In this document: piece after piece, positions 6,619 through 13,949 of the stretch
Numbering within the stretch: the stretch's first letter is position 1
Layout of the letters: each line of letters opens with the position of its first letter
Made by a program: the position numbers and the translations under genes
Source of the DNA: DASSUW01 sp036520135
GTDB lineage: Bacteria; Actinomycetota; Thermoleophilia; Solirubrobacterales; Solirubrobacteraceae
Assembly: GCA_036520135.1 (NCBI GenBank)
Contig: DATDKF010000023.1
Span: 1 to 14,267 of the forward strand
Direction of reading: 5' to 3'
DNA: 14,267 bases
The notes under the pieces: model-generated
The model's input: only the letters and a program-made list of their open reading frames with translations
What the model was told of the DNA's origin: nothing
Databases searched by the model: none

Positions 6619-7627
6619 CCGGCCCGTCGATCCACACGCGCACGCGGTCGCCGGGGTGCCATGCCGGGAAGCCGAGCCGGCGGCTGCGCAGCCGCAGCCC
6701 GCTCGGCAGCTCCAGGTGCACGAGCTGGTCGTGCCCGTAGAACGAGCGGCGGACCACGACCGCCTCGGCGTGCGGCTCGCGCGCCGGGCCGGTACCGATC
6801 GCGACCGACTCGGGCCGGATCACGACGTCGATGGCGCCGGACAGCCCGGCCGGCGCGCCGAAGCGGCCGAGTTCGCACTCGACCACGCCGCCGGCGGCGG
6901 TGCCGGGCAGCACGTCGGCCTCGCCGAGGAACTCGGCCAGCCAGCGGCTGTGCGGGCGCTCGTAGATCTCCTCGGGCGTGCCGACCTGCTCGATCCGGCC
7001 CGCGCGCATCACCGCGATCGTGCTGGCGAGCGACAGCGCCTCGGCCTGGTCGTGCGTGACGAGCAGCGCGCTCGTGCCGGCGCGGCGCAGGATGTCGGCG
7101 ACCTCGACGCGCAGCGCCTCGCGCAGCCCGGCGTCGAGCGACGCGAACGGCTCGTCGAGCACGACGACCTCGGGATCGGCCGCCAGCGCGCGGGCGAGCG
7201 CGATCCGCTGGCGCTCGCCGCCCGACAGCTCGTGCGGGTAGTCGCCGGCGCGGTCGGCGAGCCCGACCAGCTCCAGGCACTCGCCGACGCGCTCGGGCCG
7301 CGCGGCGCCGAACGCGACGTTCCCGCGCACGGTCAGGTGCGGAAACAGCGCGCCCTCCTGGAAGACCATGCCGATCCGGCGATGCTCGGGCTCGACCCAG
7401 GCGCCGTTGCCCGCCACCGGGCGGCCGGCGATCGCCACGCGCCCGGCGTCGGGTCGTTCGAAGCCGGCGATCACGCGCAGCAGCGTCGTCTTGCCCGAGC
7501 CGCTCGGCCCGAGCAGCGCGACGAGCTCGCCTTCGCCGACGTGCAGCGTCGCGCCCGCGACTGCGTGCGTACTCCCGAACGCCTTCTCGACGCCCTCGGC
7601 CTCGATTGCCTGAAGCGGCTGCGACAC
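6596..7627 (-). CDS. fbpC: Ferric iron ABC transporter, ATP-binding protein
   Basis: A 343-residue ABC ATPase with a C-terminal TOBE-type regulatory domain, the layout of FbpC/PotA/CysA-like import ATPases. It shows Walker A GPSGSGKTT (40-48), Q-loop Gln90 (MVFQEGALFPHLTV), signature LSGGERQ (134-140), Walker B VVVLDEP (154-160) and H-loop His192. After about residue 235 comes a beta-rich domain (VVIRPESVAI, RRSFYGHDQLVHLEL). It would energise import of the FbpA ligand through FbpB. The GTG at 7627-7625 is chosen because it begins the protein just before the first strand and lies 10 nt after the minus-strand -10 TACCTT (7643-7638); longer frames would run into fbpA. Iron specificity rests on the adjacent fbpA. 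The gene is divergent from fbpAB rather than in one operon with it. Confidence 0.9.
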   Translation of the reverse strand: MSQPLQAIEAEGVEKAFGSTHAVAGATLHVGEGELVALLGPSGSGKTTLLRVIAGFERPDAGRVAIAGRPVAGNGAWVEPEHRRIGMVFQEGALFPHLTVRGNVAFGAARPERVGECLELVGLADRAGDYPHELSGGERQRIALARALAADPEVVVLDEPFASLDAGLREALRVEVADILRRAGTSALLVTHDQAEALSLASTIAVMRAGRIEQVGTPEEIYERPHSRWLAEFLGEADVLPGTAAGGVVECELGRFGAPAGLSGAIDVVIRPESVAIGTGPAREPHAEAVVVRRSFYGHDQLVHLELPSGLRLRSRRLGFPAWHPGDRVRVWIDGPVSAVAPD

Positions 7628-7636
7628 GAGTCCGTA

Positions 7637-7643
7637 TAAGGTA
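7637..7643. promoter_or_regulatory. Overlapping divergent -10 elements (fbpC / fbpA)
   Basis: TAAGGTA holds TAAGGT (7637-7642, plus), 7 nt before the fbpA ATG, and TACCTT (7643-7638, minus), 10 nt before the fbpC GTG. The whole intergenic gap is 22 bp. The one-base offset of the opposed hexamers repeats the acyP/macro arrangement. Confidence 0.45.
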
Positions 7644-7650
7644 ACCCTAA
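7637..7650. promoter_or_regulatory. Iron-box-like operator, copy 2, in the fbpC/fbpA divergent region
   Basis: TAAGG-TAAC-CCTAA has the same arm spacing and position as copy 1, with one arm mismatch. Its last A is the first base of the fbpA ATG. It covers the -10 boxes of both divergent genes. The left nine bases fit the IdeR half-site TWAGGTWAG at eight positions. One bound dimer could repress both directions. Confidence 0.5.
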
Positions 7651-8681
7651 TGCCCGGTTCCCGCTGGACACGGCGGCGCGTCGCGCTGATCGCCGGCGCC
7701 GTGATCGTCGTCATCGTCGGCCTCTCCGTCGCCGCCATGGCGCTCGGCGGATCGGCCGACATCGTCGTCTACAACGGCCGCTCCCAGTACGGCGACGAGC
7801 CCGCGTTCAAGGCGTTCGAGGAGGAGACGGGCCTGAAGGTCGAGCTGCGCGGCGGCACCGCGCCCGAGCTGTACGAGCGGCTCAAGCGCGAGGGCAGCGC
7901 GACCGACGCCGACCTGCTCGTGACCACCGACCTCGCGAACCTCTGGCGCGCCGAAGACGCGGGGCTGCTCGAGCCGGTCTCGACCGCCGCGCTGCGCGAC
8001 CACGTGGCGCCCGGCCTGCACGACGCCGACGGCGCCTGGTGGGGCCTGAGCACCCGCGTGCGCACGCCGATGCGCTCGACCGAGCGCGTGCCGGCGGACG
8101 CGGTCGAGTCCTACGAGGACCTCGGCGACCCGCGCCTGGAGGGCCGCCTCTGCCTGCGGACCTCCAACAACGAGTACAACCAGTCGTTCGTCGCCGACCG
8201 GATCGTCAAGCACGGCGCGGCCGACACCGAGAAGCTGCTGCGCTCGTGGATGGCCAACGACCCGCAGATCCTCGGGTCGGACGTCGACGTGCTCGACGCG
8301 ATCGCCGCCGGCCGCTGCGACGTCGGCCTCACCAACCACTACTACCTTGCGCGCGAGCTCAACGAGAAGCCGAACTTCCCGGTCACGCCCGCCTGGCCCG
8401 ACCAGGACGGCGCGGGCGCGCACATGAACCTCTCCGGCGTAGGGCTCGTCAAGGGCGCCGAGCACCGCGCGAACGCGATCCGGCTGATGGAGTTCCTCAC
8501 CGACCGCGAGGCGCAGGAGACGATCGCCTCCAACGGCGAGTTCGCCGCGAACCCCGATGTACCGCCGGCCGCGCACATCCGCGACTGGGCGGGCGTCAAG
8601 ACCGACCTGATCGACGTCGACCGCGCGGGCCGGGCGCTCCCGCAGGCGGTCGCGCTGATGCAGGAAGTGGGGTGGAAGTAG
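7650..8681 (+). CDS. fbpA: Ferric iron ABC transporter, substrate-binding protein
   Basis: A 343-residue periplasmic-type binding protein of the FbpA/FutA ferric-binding group (solute-binding family 1), which captures Fe(III) outside the membrane. After a basic start (RWTRRR) residues 11-33 form one hydrophobic segment. Mature sequence then begins DIVVYNGRSQYGDEPAFKAF. Family features are the Tyr-rich strand near 41-47, LRGGTAPELYERLKREG (66-82), ADLLVTTDLANLWRA (87-101) and LTNHYYLARELNEK (227-240) with tandem Tyr231-Tyr232, the expected iron ligands. There is no lipobox cysteine at the end of the hydrophobic segment, so it is probably secreted or held by an uncleaved helix, unlike most Gram-positive binding proteins. 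The ATG overlaps the operator and follows a TANNNT box by 7 nt. The downstream permease overlaps it by 10 nt. Thiamine- or sulfate-type ligands are less likely. Confidence 0.9.
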   Translation: MPGSRWTRRRVALIAGAVIVVIVGLSVAAMALGGSADIVVYNGRSQYGDEPAFKAFEEETGLKVELRGGTAPELYERLKREGSATDADLLVTTDLANLWRAEDAGLLEPVSTAALRDHVAPGLHDADGAWWGLSTRVRTPMRSTERVPADAVESYEDLGDPRLEGRLCLRTSNNEYNQSFVADRIVKHGAADTEKLLRSWMANDPQILGSDVDVLDAIAAGRCDVGLTNHYYLARELNEKPNFPVTPAWPDQDGAGAHMNLSGVGLVKGAEHRANAIRLMEFLTDREAQETIASNGEFAANPDVPPAAHIRDWAGVKTDLIDVDRAGRALPQAVALMQEVGWK

Positions 8682-10291
8682 CCCACCGCTCCGGCTGGGC
8701 GGTCGCCGGCATCGCGATCGCGGCGCTGCTCGCCGCGCCGCTGGCGGTGCTCCCGCTGTCGTTCGTCGGCCAGGCCGACGCGCTCGACTCGATCGCCGCG
8801 AGCCTGCTGCCCGACGCGCTGCGGGCGAGCGTGGTGCTGGCCGCCGGCGTCGGCGTCGGCACGCTGCTGCTCGGCGGCTCGCTGGCGGCGCTCGTCTCGT
8901 TCTTCGACTTCCCCGGGCGCCGCTGGCTCGACTGGGCGCTCGTGCTGCCGCTGGCAATGCCCGCCTACGTGCTCGTGTTCGTGCTGCTCGGCCGCTACGA
9001 CTCGTTCGGCCGCCACGTGCCCAACGTGCGGTCGACGCTCGGGACGATCGTCGTGCTCACCGTCGTGCTGTACCCGTATGTGTACGTGCTGGCGCGCAGC
9101 GCGTTCCTCGGGCAGTCGCGCCAAGCGCTCGAGGCGGCCCGCACGCTCGGGCTCTCGCACGCCGCCGCCGTGCGGCGCGTCGCGCTGCCGCTGGCGCGGC
9201 CCGCGCTGGCCGGCGGGGTGGCGCTCGCCGTGATGGAGGCGCTGGCCGACTTCGGCGCGGTCAACCTGCTCAACTACCGCGCGCTCACTGACGCGATCTA
9301 CCGCGTCTGGTACGGGACGTTCGACCAGGCGGCGGCGCTGCAGCTCGCCACCGTGCTGGTCTCGCTGGCGCTGACGCTGGTGGCGCTCGAGCGGCTGCTG
9401 CGCGGCCGCGCGCGCTACCACCAGGCGCTCGCGCGCGGCGACGCCGCCCGGCCGCAGCGTTTGCGCGGCGCGGCGGCGTGGGTGGCGGCCGGGCTGCCGG
9501 CGCTGCTGCTCGTGCTCGTGTTCGTCGGGCCGACGGTGCAGCTCGTGATGTGGGCGGTCGGCTCGCTCGGCGAGGGCGCCGCGCTGGAGACGCTCGCCCG
9601 CGCCGCGGTCAACAGCCTGCTGCTGGCGTCGATCGCCGCGCTCGTCGCCGTCGCCGCCGCGACGGCGGTCGCCTATGGGCCGCGCGCGCAGCCGTCGCGC
9701 GTCGGGACCGCGGCGGCGCGGCTGAGCGCGCTCGGCTACGCGGTCCCGGGCAGCGTGGTGGCCGTCGCCGTCTACGTGCCGCTCGCGTGGGTCGACCACC
9801 GGCTCGACGACGCCGCCGGCGTCGGCCTGCTCATCACCGGCAGCGCGGCGGGCCTGATCCTCGCCTACGTCGTGCGCTTCCACGCGCTCGCGCTGTTCTC
9901 CGTGCAGGCGCGGATGGGGCGGATCGACCCGGCGCTCGACGAGGCGGCCCGCAGCCTCGGCGCCGACCGCTCGCGGCTGCTCACCGAGGTGCACCTGCCG
10001 CTGCTGTGGCCCGGCATCGCCACGGCGGCGCTGCTCGTGTTCGTCGAGGTGATGAAGGAGCTGCCGGCGACCGCGCTGCTGCGGCCGCTCGGCGGCGACA
10101 CGCTCGCGATCGCCGTCTGGGAGGCGACCAAGGACTCGCGCTTCGACACGGCCGCGCTGCCGGCGCTGCTGATCGTCCTCGTCGGGCTGATCCCTGTGGT
10201 CCTGGCGATCCGCCTCTCCCGTGCCCCCCTGGCCGATCGGGGAGGTCCGGCTGGCCGAACGGGCGTCGAAGACCGGCCGAACTCGCCGTAA
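8672..10291 (+). CDS. fbpB: Ferric iron ABC transporter, fused permease
   Basis: A 539-residue inner-membrane permease consisting of two fused binding-protein-dependent transport domains, as in FbpB-type iron transporters; one chain therefore supplies both halves of the channel. Each half carries an EAA loop that docks the ATPase: EAARTLGLSHAAAVRRVALP (154-173) and EAARSLGADRSRLLTEVHLP (424-443). About twelve hydrophobic segments are seen. The GTG at 8672 overlaps the fbpA stop by 10 nt and has GGAAG (8663-8667) 4 nt upstream as ribosome-binding site, indicating coupling to fbpA. The last ~25 residues are a polar tail (ADRGGPAGRTGVEDRPNSP). It should work with FbpA and the divergently encoded FbpC. 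Confidence 0.9.
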   Translation: MEVAHRSGWAVAGIAIAALLAAPLAVLPLSFVGQADALDSIAASLLPDALRASVVLAAGVGVGTLLLGGSLAALVSFFDFPGRRWLDWALVLPLAMPAYVLVFVLLGRYDSFGRHVPNVRSTLGTIVVLTVVLYPYVYVLARSAFLGQSRQALEAARTLGLSHAAAVRRVALPLARPALAGGVALAVMEALADFGAVNLLNYRALTDAIYRVWYGTFDQAAALQLATVLVSLALTLVALERLLRGRARYHQALARGDAARPQRLRGAAAWVAAGLPALLLVLVFVGPTVQLVMWAVGSLGEGAALETLARAAVNSLLLASIAALVAVAAATAVAYGPRAQPSRVGTAAARLSALGYAVPGSVVAVAVYVPLAWVDHRLDDAAGVGLLITGSAAGLILAYVVRFHALALFSVQARMGRIDPALDEAARSLGADRSRLLTEVHLPLLWPGIATAALLVFVEVMKELPATALLRPLGGDTLAIAVWEATKDSRFDTAALPALLIVLVGLIPVVLAIRLSRAPLADRGGPAGRTGVEDRPNSP

Positions 10292-10294
10292 GTT
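10289..10294 (+). promoter_or_regulatory. -10 element TAAGTT for the MFS gene
   Basis: TAAGTT fits TANNNT and ends 8 nt before the GTG at 10303; it overlaps the fbpB stop codon (10289-10291). It predicts a nearly leaderless transcript. No iron-box-like palindrome is present here, so MFS expression may be uncoupled from fbpAB. Confidence 0.35.
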
Positions 10295-10302
10295 CATTCC
10301 CC

Positions 10303-11553
10303 GTGTACCGCGTCGAGAGCTCTGGAACCCTGGTCAAGGCCCACCGCGCGCTGACGCGCGGCCGTGTCGGCCCGCGCGTGAGCAGCACGGTCGTGCTGCT
10401 CGGCGTCTGCAGCCTGCTCACCGACATCTCCTCGGAAATGGTCTCCGCGGTGCTGCCGCTGTGGCTGATCACGGTCGTCCACCTGCAGCCGATCCAGTAC
10501 GGCATCGTCGACGGCCTCTACCAGGGCGCGGCCGCGTTCGTGCGCCTCGCCGGCGGCTTCGTCGGCGACCGCCGCGGCAAGCACAAGGGCGTCGCGGCGT
10601 TCGGCTACGGCCTCTCCGCCGTCTGCAAGCTCGCGCTCGCCGCGGTCGGCAGCGCGTTCGGCTCGATCACCGCGATCATCATGCTCGACCGCTCGGGCAA
10701 GGGCCTGCGCACCGCCCCGCGCGACGCGATGATCTCGATGGCCTCGCGCGAAGAGGACCTCGGCAGCTCGTTCGGCGTGCACCGCGCGATGGACACCGTC
10801 GGCGCGCTGCTCGGCCCACTGGTCGCGTTCGGGCTGCTGGCGATCGCCCCGCTGGCCTTCGACACGCTGTTCCTGGTCTCGTTCTGCTTCGCGATCGCCG
10901 GCCTCGGCGTGATCGTGCTGCTCGTCCGCGAGCCGGCGCGCCGCCGCCCGGCGCCCGACGCCGAGCCGCTGCGCATGCGCGCCGCGTTCGCCCTGCTGCG
11001 CGAGCCGCGCTTCCGCGGGCTGTTCGTCGCCGCCACCGTGCTCGGGCTGGCGACCACGAGCGACGGCTTCATCTACCTCACGCTGCAGCGCTCGCTCGAC
11101 CTCGACCCGGCGCTGTTCCCGCTCCTGTTCACCGGCACCGCCGTGACCTGGATGCTGCTGGCCGCGCCGGTCGGGCGCCTGGCCGACCGCGTCGGGCGCG
11201 GGCGCGTGCTGCTCAGCGGCTACGTCCTGCTGCTCGCCGTCTACGCGGTGCTGCTCGGGCCGTCGATCGGGATGGCCGGCCTGTTCGTCGCGCTGTTCCT
11301 GCTCGGCGCCTACTACGCCGCGACCGACGGCGTGCTGATGGCGCTCGGCAGCGGCCACGTCTCTGAGACGTTGCGCGGCAGCGGGCTCGCGCTGCTCGGC
11401 ACGGCCGTGAGCGTCGCGCGGCTGTTCGCGTCGGTGCTGTTCGGCGCGCTGTGGACGTGGCTTGGAATCCAGACCGCGCTGGCGATCTTCGCCGGCGCCC
11501 TCGTGGTGGCGATGGCGGTGGCGGCGGTCGCCCTGCGGGACGCGAACGCGTGA
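10303..11553 (+). CDS. MFS transporter
   Basis: A 416-residue major facilitator superfamily protein with about eleven to twelve membrane helices. After a basic cytoplasmic N-terminus, helix 1 ends in SLLTDISSEMVSAVLP (37-52), typical of an actinobacterial and proteobacterial MFS subgroup. Motif A appears as GDRRGKHK (88-95) between helices 2 and 3, and LDRSGKGLRTAPRDAM (128-143) follows helix 4; a second motif-A-like loop GRLADRVGRGR occurs in the C-terminal half. The substrate is unknown; efflux is plausible, and its position next to the iron importer does not prove a metal role. The GTG at 10303 is supported by the -10 box just upstream; a start further inside would lose only the polar N-terminus. 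The stop overlaps the next start (GTGA), so the two form an operon. Confidence 0.85.
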   Translation: MYRVESSGTLVKAHRALTRGRVGPRVSSTVVLLGVCSLLTDISSEMVSAVLPLWLITVVHLQPIQYGIVDGLYQGAAAFVRLAGGFVGDRRGKHKGVAAFGYGLSAVCKLALAAVGSAFGSITAIIMLDRSGKGLRTAPRDAMISMASREEDLGSSFGVHRAMDTVGALLGPLVAFGLLAIAPLAFDTLFLVSFCFAIAGLGVIVLLVREPARRRPAPDAEPLRMRAAFALLREPRFRGLFVAATVLGLATTSDGFIYLTLQRSLDLDPALFPLLFTGTAVTWMLLAAPVGRLADRVGRGRVLLSGYVLLLAVYAVLLGPSIGMAGLFVALFLLGAYYAATDGVLMALGSGHVSETLRGSGLALLGTAVSVARLFASVLFGALWTWLGIQTALAIFAGALVVAMAVAAVALRDANA

Positions 11554-12563
11554 GCCGCCGCGCGCTGGGGTTCACGCTGCTGTGCGCCGTCTGCGTCGCG
11601 GTGGCGGGCTTCGCGGTCCTGTCGGCCGCGCTGCGCGCACAGGAGGACGAGCGTGAGAGCGAGCAGGCGGCGGCCGTCGCGCGCCCGACGATCGCGCGGC
11701 TGCTGGCCGAGAACCGCCCGTTCGTGCTCTTCCGCAGCCTCGACCGCACCGACGGCAGCAAGTACGGCCGCCTGGCGATCGCGCCGCTCGACCACGGCAT
11801 CGCCGGCCGGCGGCTGCTGGCGGGCGAGAAGTGCGACCGCGTCGACCTGGCGGGCGGACGCGGCCTGTGCCTGGCGCCGCCGACGCCGGCCGGCTTCTCG
11901 GCCAAGATCCTCGACGGGACGCTCAACGAGACCGGCTCGGTGCACCTGGCCGGCGTCCCGAGCCGTACGCGCATCTCTCCCGACGGGCGCTGGGGCGCCG
12001 TCACGGCGTTCGTCGCCGGCCACTCGTACGCCGACGTCGGCCAGTTCTCCACCACCGCGACGCTGATCGACCTGCGCAAGGGCAAGCGGCTCGCCGACAT
12101 CGAGAAGGACTTCACGATCACGCTCGACGGCAAGCCGGTCACCGCGCGCGACCGCAACTTCTGGGGCGTCACGTTCTCCCGCGACGGCGACACGTTCTAC
12201 GCCACGATGGCGACCGGCAACCACACGTATCTGTTCAAGGCGAGCATCAAGTCGCGCACCGGCCACGTCATCCACGAGAACGTCGAGTGCCCGTCGCTGT
12301 CGCCCGACGAGACGCGGATCGCCTACAAGAAGGCGGTCGGCCACAACCCGCCGATCTGGCGCTTCCACGTGCTCGATCTCGCGACCGGCAAGGAGACCGC
12401 ACTGGCCGAGACGCGGCCGCTGGACGACCAGATCGAATGGCTCGACAACGACCACGTGCTCTACGGGGCGGGCGAGGCGACCTGGACGATGCCCGCCGAC
12501 GGGACCGGCACGCCGAAGCGCTGGATGGAGGCCGCGGACTCGCCGTCGATCGTCCGCGGCTGA
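11550..12563 (+). CDS. Exported TolB/WD40-like beta-propeller protein, function unknown
   Basis: A 337-residue protein. It has a basic start (SRRALG) and a hydrophobic segment at 7-28, so it is exported or anchored with the rest outside. The remainder is beta-rich with propeller-type repeats, each with an S-P/R-D motif: SPDGRWGA (143-150), SRDGDTFYAT (210-219) and SPDETRIAY (251-259), plus a TLIDLRKGKR and VLDLATGKET strand pair. This resembles the TolB/DPP6-like propellers, which usually serve protein or ligand binding. Cys95, Cys107 and Cys247 lie in the exported part. The GTG start overlaps the MFS stop by 4 nt, indicating coupled translation and possibly a joint role. No enzymatic motif is seen. 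Confidence 0.8.
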   Translation: MSRRALGFTLLCAVCVAVAGFAVLSAALRAQEDERESEQAAAVARPTIARLLAENRPFVLFRSLDRTDGSKYGRLAIAPLDHGIAGRRLLAGEKCDRVDLAGGRGLCLAPPTPAGFSAKILDGTLNETGSVHLAGVPSRTRISPDGRWGAVTAFVAGHSYADVGQFSTTATLIDLRKGKRLADIEKDFTITLDGKPVTARDRNFWGVTFSRDGDTFYATMATGNHTYLFKASIKSRTGHVIHENVECPSLSPDETRIAYKKAVGHNPPIWRFHVLDLATGKETALAETRPLDDQIEWLDNDHVLYGAGEATWTMPADGTGTPKRWMEAADSPSIVRG

Positions 12564-12583
12564 GCCTGTCGGCTGACTAAGAG

Positions 12584-12611
12584 TCAAGTTCGTTGGCTTT
12601 CGGGCCGATTC
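12584..12611 (+). promoter_or_regulatory. Sigma-28 (FliA/WhiG-type) promoter-like sequence
   Basis: TCAAGTTC (12584-12591) and GCCGATTC (12604-12611) with a 12-bp spacer resemble the motility sigma factor consensus TAAAGTTT-N11-GCCGATAA; each box matches at six of eight positions. Transcription would start near 12618, just before the GGDEF-EAL gene. This 60-bp gap lacks the TANNNT box at the usual distance that precedes most other genes here. Confidence 0.5.
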
Positions 12612-12623
12612 CGGGACTGGGGA

Positions 12624-13919
12624 ATGTCCGTGGCCCGAACCTCAGCCTCACTCCTGACCGCGGCCGATCCGCTCGGCGACGCCGTCGCCGCCGCCCGCGT
12701 CTCGCGCACCGCGGTCGCGCTCGCGTTCGTCGACGTCAACGACTTCCGCCGCGTCAACGACTCGCTCGGCACCGACCTCGGCGCCGAGCTGCTGCTGCAG
12801 GTCGGCGCGCGGCTGCGCGCCGCGGTGCGGCCCGGCGACATGGTCGCCCGCGAGGGCCACGGCTTCCACGTGCTCCTGCGCGAACTGCCGATCGAGGCCC
12901 GGACGCACGCCGAGGCGGTCGGCCAGCGCATCACCGACGCGATGCACGCGCCGTTCGCCCTCGGCGCCGCCGAGCTGCTCGTCGACGCCAGCGTCGGCAT
13001 CAGCATCTTCCCGGACGACGCCGAGACGCCGGAGTCGCTGCGCAAGCACGCCGACGCGGCGATGTACGAGGCCCGCGCGGCCGGCGGCGGGATCCACGTC
13101 TACGGCGCCGGCACGGCCGACCCGCTCGAGCGGCTCGAGCTCGCGGCACGGCTGCGGCGGGCGATCGAGCGCGGCGAGCTCGAGCTGCACCACCAGCCGA
13201 TCCTGCGGCTCGCCGACGAGGCCGTGATGGGCGTCGAGTCGCTCGTGCGCTGGCGCGACCCGGCGCGCGGCGGCGGCCTGGTCCCGCCCGGCGACTTCAT
13301 CCCCGTGGCCGAGCGCACCGGCGTGATCGACCCGCTCGGCGACTGGGTGCTGCGCGAGGTCTGCCGGCAGGCGCGCGCCTGGGCCGACACCGGGCTCAAG
13401 CCGAACGTCGGCTTCAACGTCTCCCCGCGCCAGCTGCGCCGCCCGGACGTGGCGCGGCGCTTCGCCGAGGTCGTGAGCGCCCACGGGATCGAGCCGGGCC
13501 GCTTCGTGCTCGAGATCACCGAGTCGGCCTGGTCGCTCGAGGCCTCGCGGCTGCTGCCGGTGCTCGGCGAGCTGCGCGAGGCCGGCTTTGCGCTGGCGAT
13601 CGACGACTTCGGCGCCGGCTACTCCTCGCTGTGGCGCCTGCGCGAGTTCCCGGTCCAGATCATCAAGGTCGACCGCGCGTTCCTGTGCGGCGTGCCGGAC
13701 GATCCGCAGGGCACGGCGGTCTACTCGGCGATCCTGCGCCTGGCCGACGCCTGCGGCTGCGACGTCGTCGCCGAGGGCGTCGAGACCGCCGAGCACGCGG
13801 CGTTCCTGACCGCCGGCGGCTGCCGGATCGCCCAGGGCTTCCACTTCAGCCGCCCGGTCCCCGCGCCGGAGATCACGGCGATGCTCGAGGCGCGGATCGC
13901 GTCCGATCGCCGGCGTTAG
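12624..13919 (+). CDS. GGDEF-EAL protein, probable c-di-GMP phosphodiesterase
   Basis: A 431-residue cytosolic protein with a GGDEF domain (about 15-160) and an EAL domain (about 172-420), without membrane segments or a recognisable sensor domain. The GGDEF motif is replaced by EGHGF (77-81) and the N-terminal DxLTGLxNR element is lost, so cyclase activity is unlikely; the domain may bind GTP or mediate dimers. The EAL domain keeps metal and catalytic residues: Glu205 (ESL for EAL), Asn265, Glu297, Asp327-Asp328 (DDFGAGYSS), Lys348, Glu384 (EGVET) and Gln404. It should hydrolyse c-di-GMP. ATG 12624 abuts GGGGA; GTG 12630, two codons later, has that sequence at better ribosome-site spacing (6 nt) and may be the true start. 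A sigma-28-like promoter upstream suggests a motility role. Confidence 0.9.
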   Translation: MSVARTSASLLTAADPLGDAVAAARVSRTAVALAFVDVNDFRRVNDSLGTDLGAELLLQVGARLRAAVRPGDMVAREGHGFHVLLRELPIEARTHAEAVGQRITDAMHAPFALGAAELLVDASVGISIFPDDAETPESLRKHADAAMYEARAAGGGIHVYGAGTADPLERLELAARLRRAIERGELELHHQPILRLADEAVMGVESLVRWRDPARGGGLVPPGDFIPVAERTGVIDPLGDWVLREVCRQARAWADTGLKPNVGFNVSPRQLRRPDVARRFAEVVSAHGIEPGRFVLEITESAWSLEASRLLPVLGELREAGFALAIDDFGAGYSSLWRLREFPVQIIKVDRAFLCGVPDDPQGTAVYSAILRLADACGCDVVAEGVETAEHAAFLTAGGCRIAQGFHFSRPVPAPEITAMLEARIASDRRR

Positions 13920-13932
13920 ACCGCCGGTCCGC

Positions 13933-13938
13933 TACGCT
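13933..13938 (+). promoter_or_regulatory. -10 element TACGCT before rpmF
   Basis: TACGCT fits TANNNT and ends 11 nt before the rpmF ATG, predicting a leader of about 4-5 nt. It lies in the 30-bp gap after the GGDEF-EAL gene and would give rpmF its own promoter now that it is detached from yceD. Confidence 0.4.
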
Positions 13939-13949
13939 TCTGGCCGCCC

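Noticed and set aside
7632..7650. Full-length 19-bp DtxR/IdeR box at fbpA
   Set aside because: Only about ten of 19 positions match end to end; only the shorter TAAGG-N4-CCTAA form is supported.
9478..10290. N-terminal extension of the MFS frame back through fbpB
   Set aside because: The extension is an out-of-frame shadow of the permease; the MFS protein begins sensibly at GTG 10303 next to a -10 box.
12564..12623. c-di-GMP riboswitch before the GGDEF-EAL gene
   Set aside because: The gap is only 60 bp, too short for the aptamer, and is better explained by a promoter; the short GACT-AAG-AGTC repeat is not enough.
3683..13949. Recent mobile island between yceD and rpmF
   Set aside because: No integrase, transposase, tRNA, direct repeats or composition shift seen; codon use is uniform across the block.
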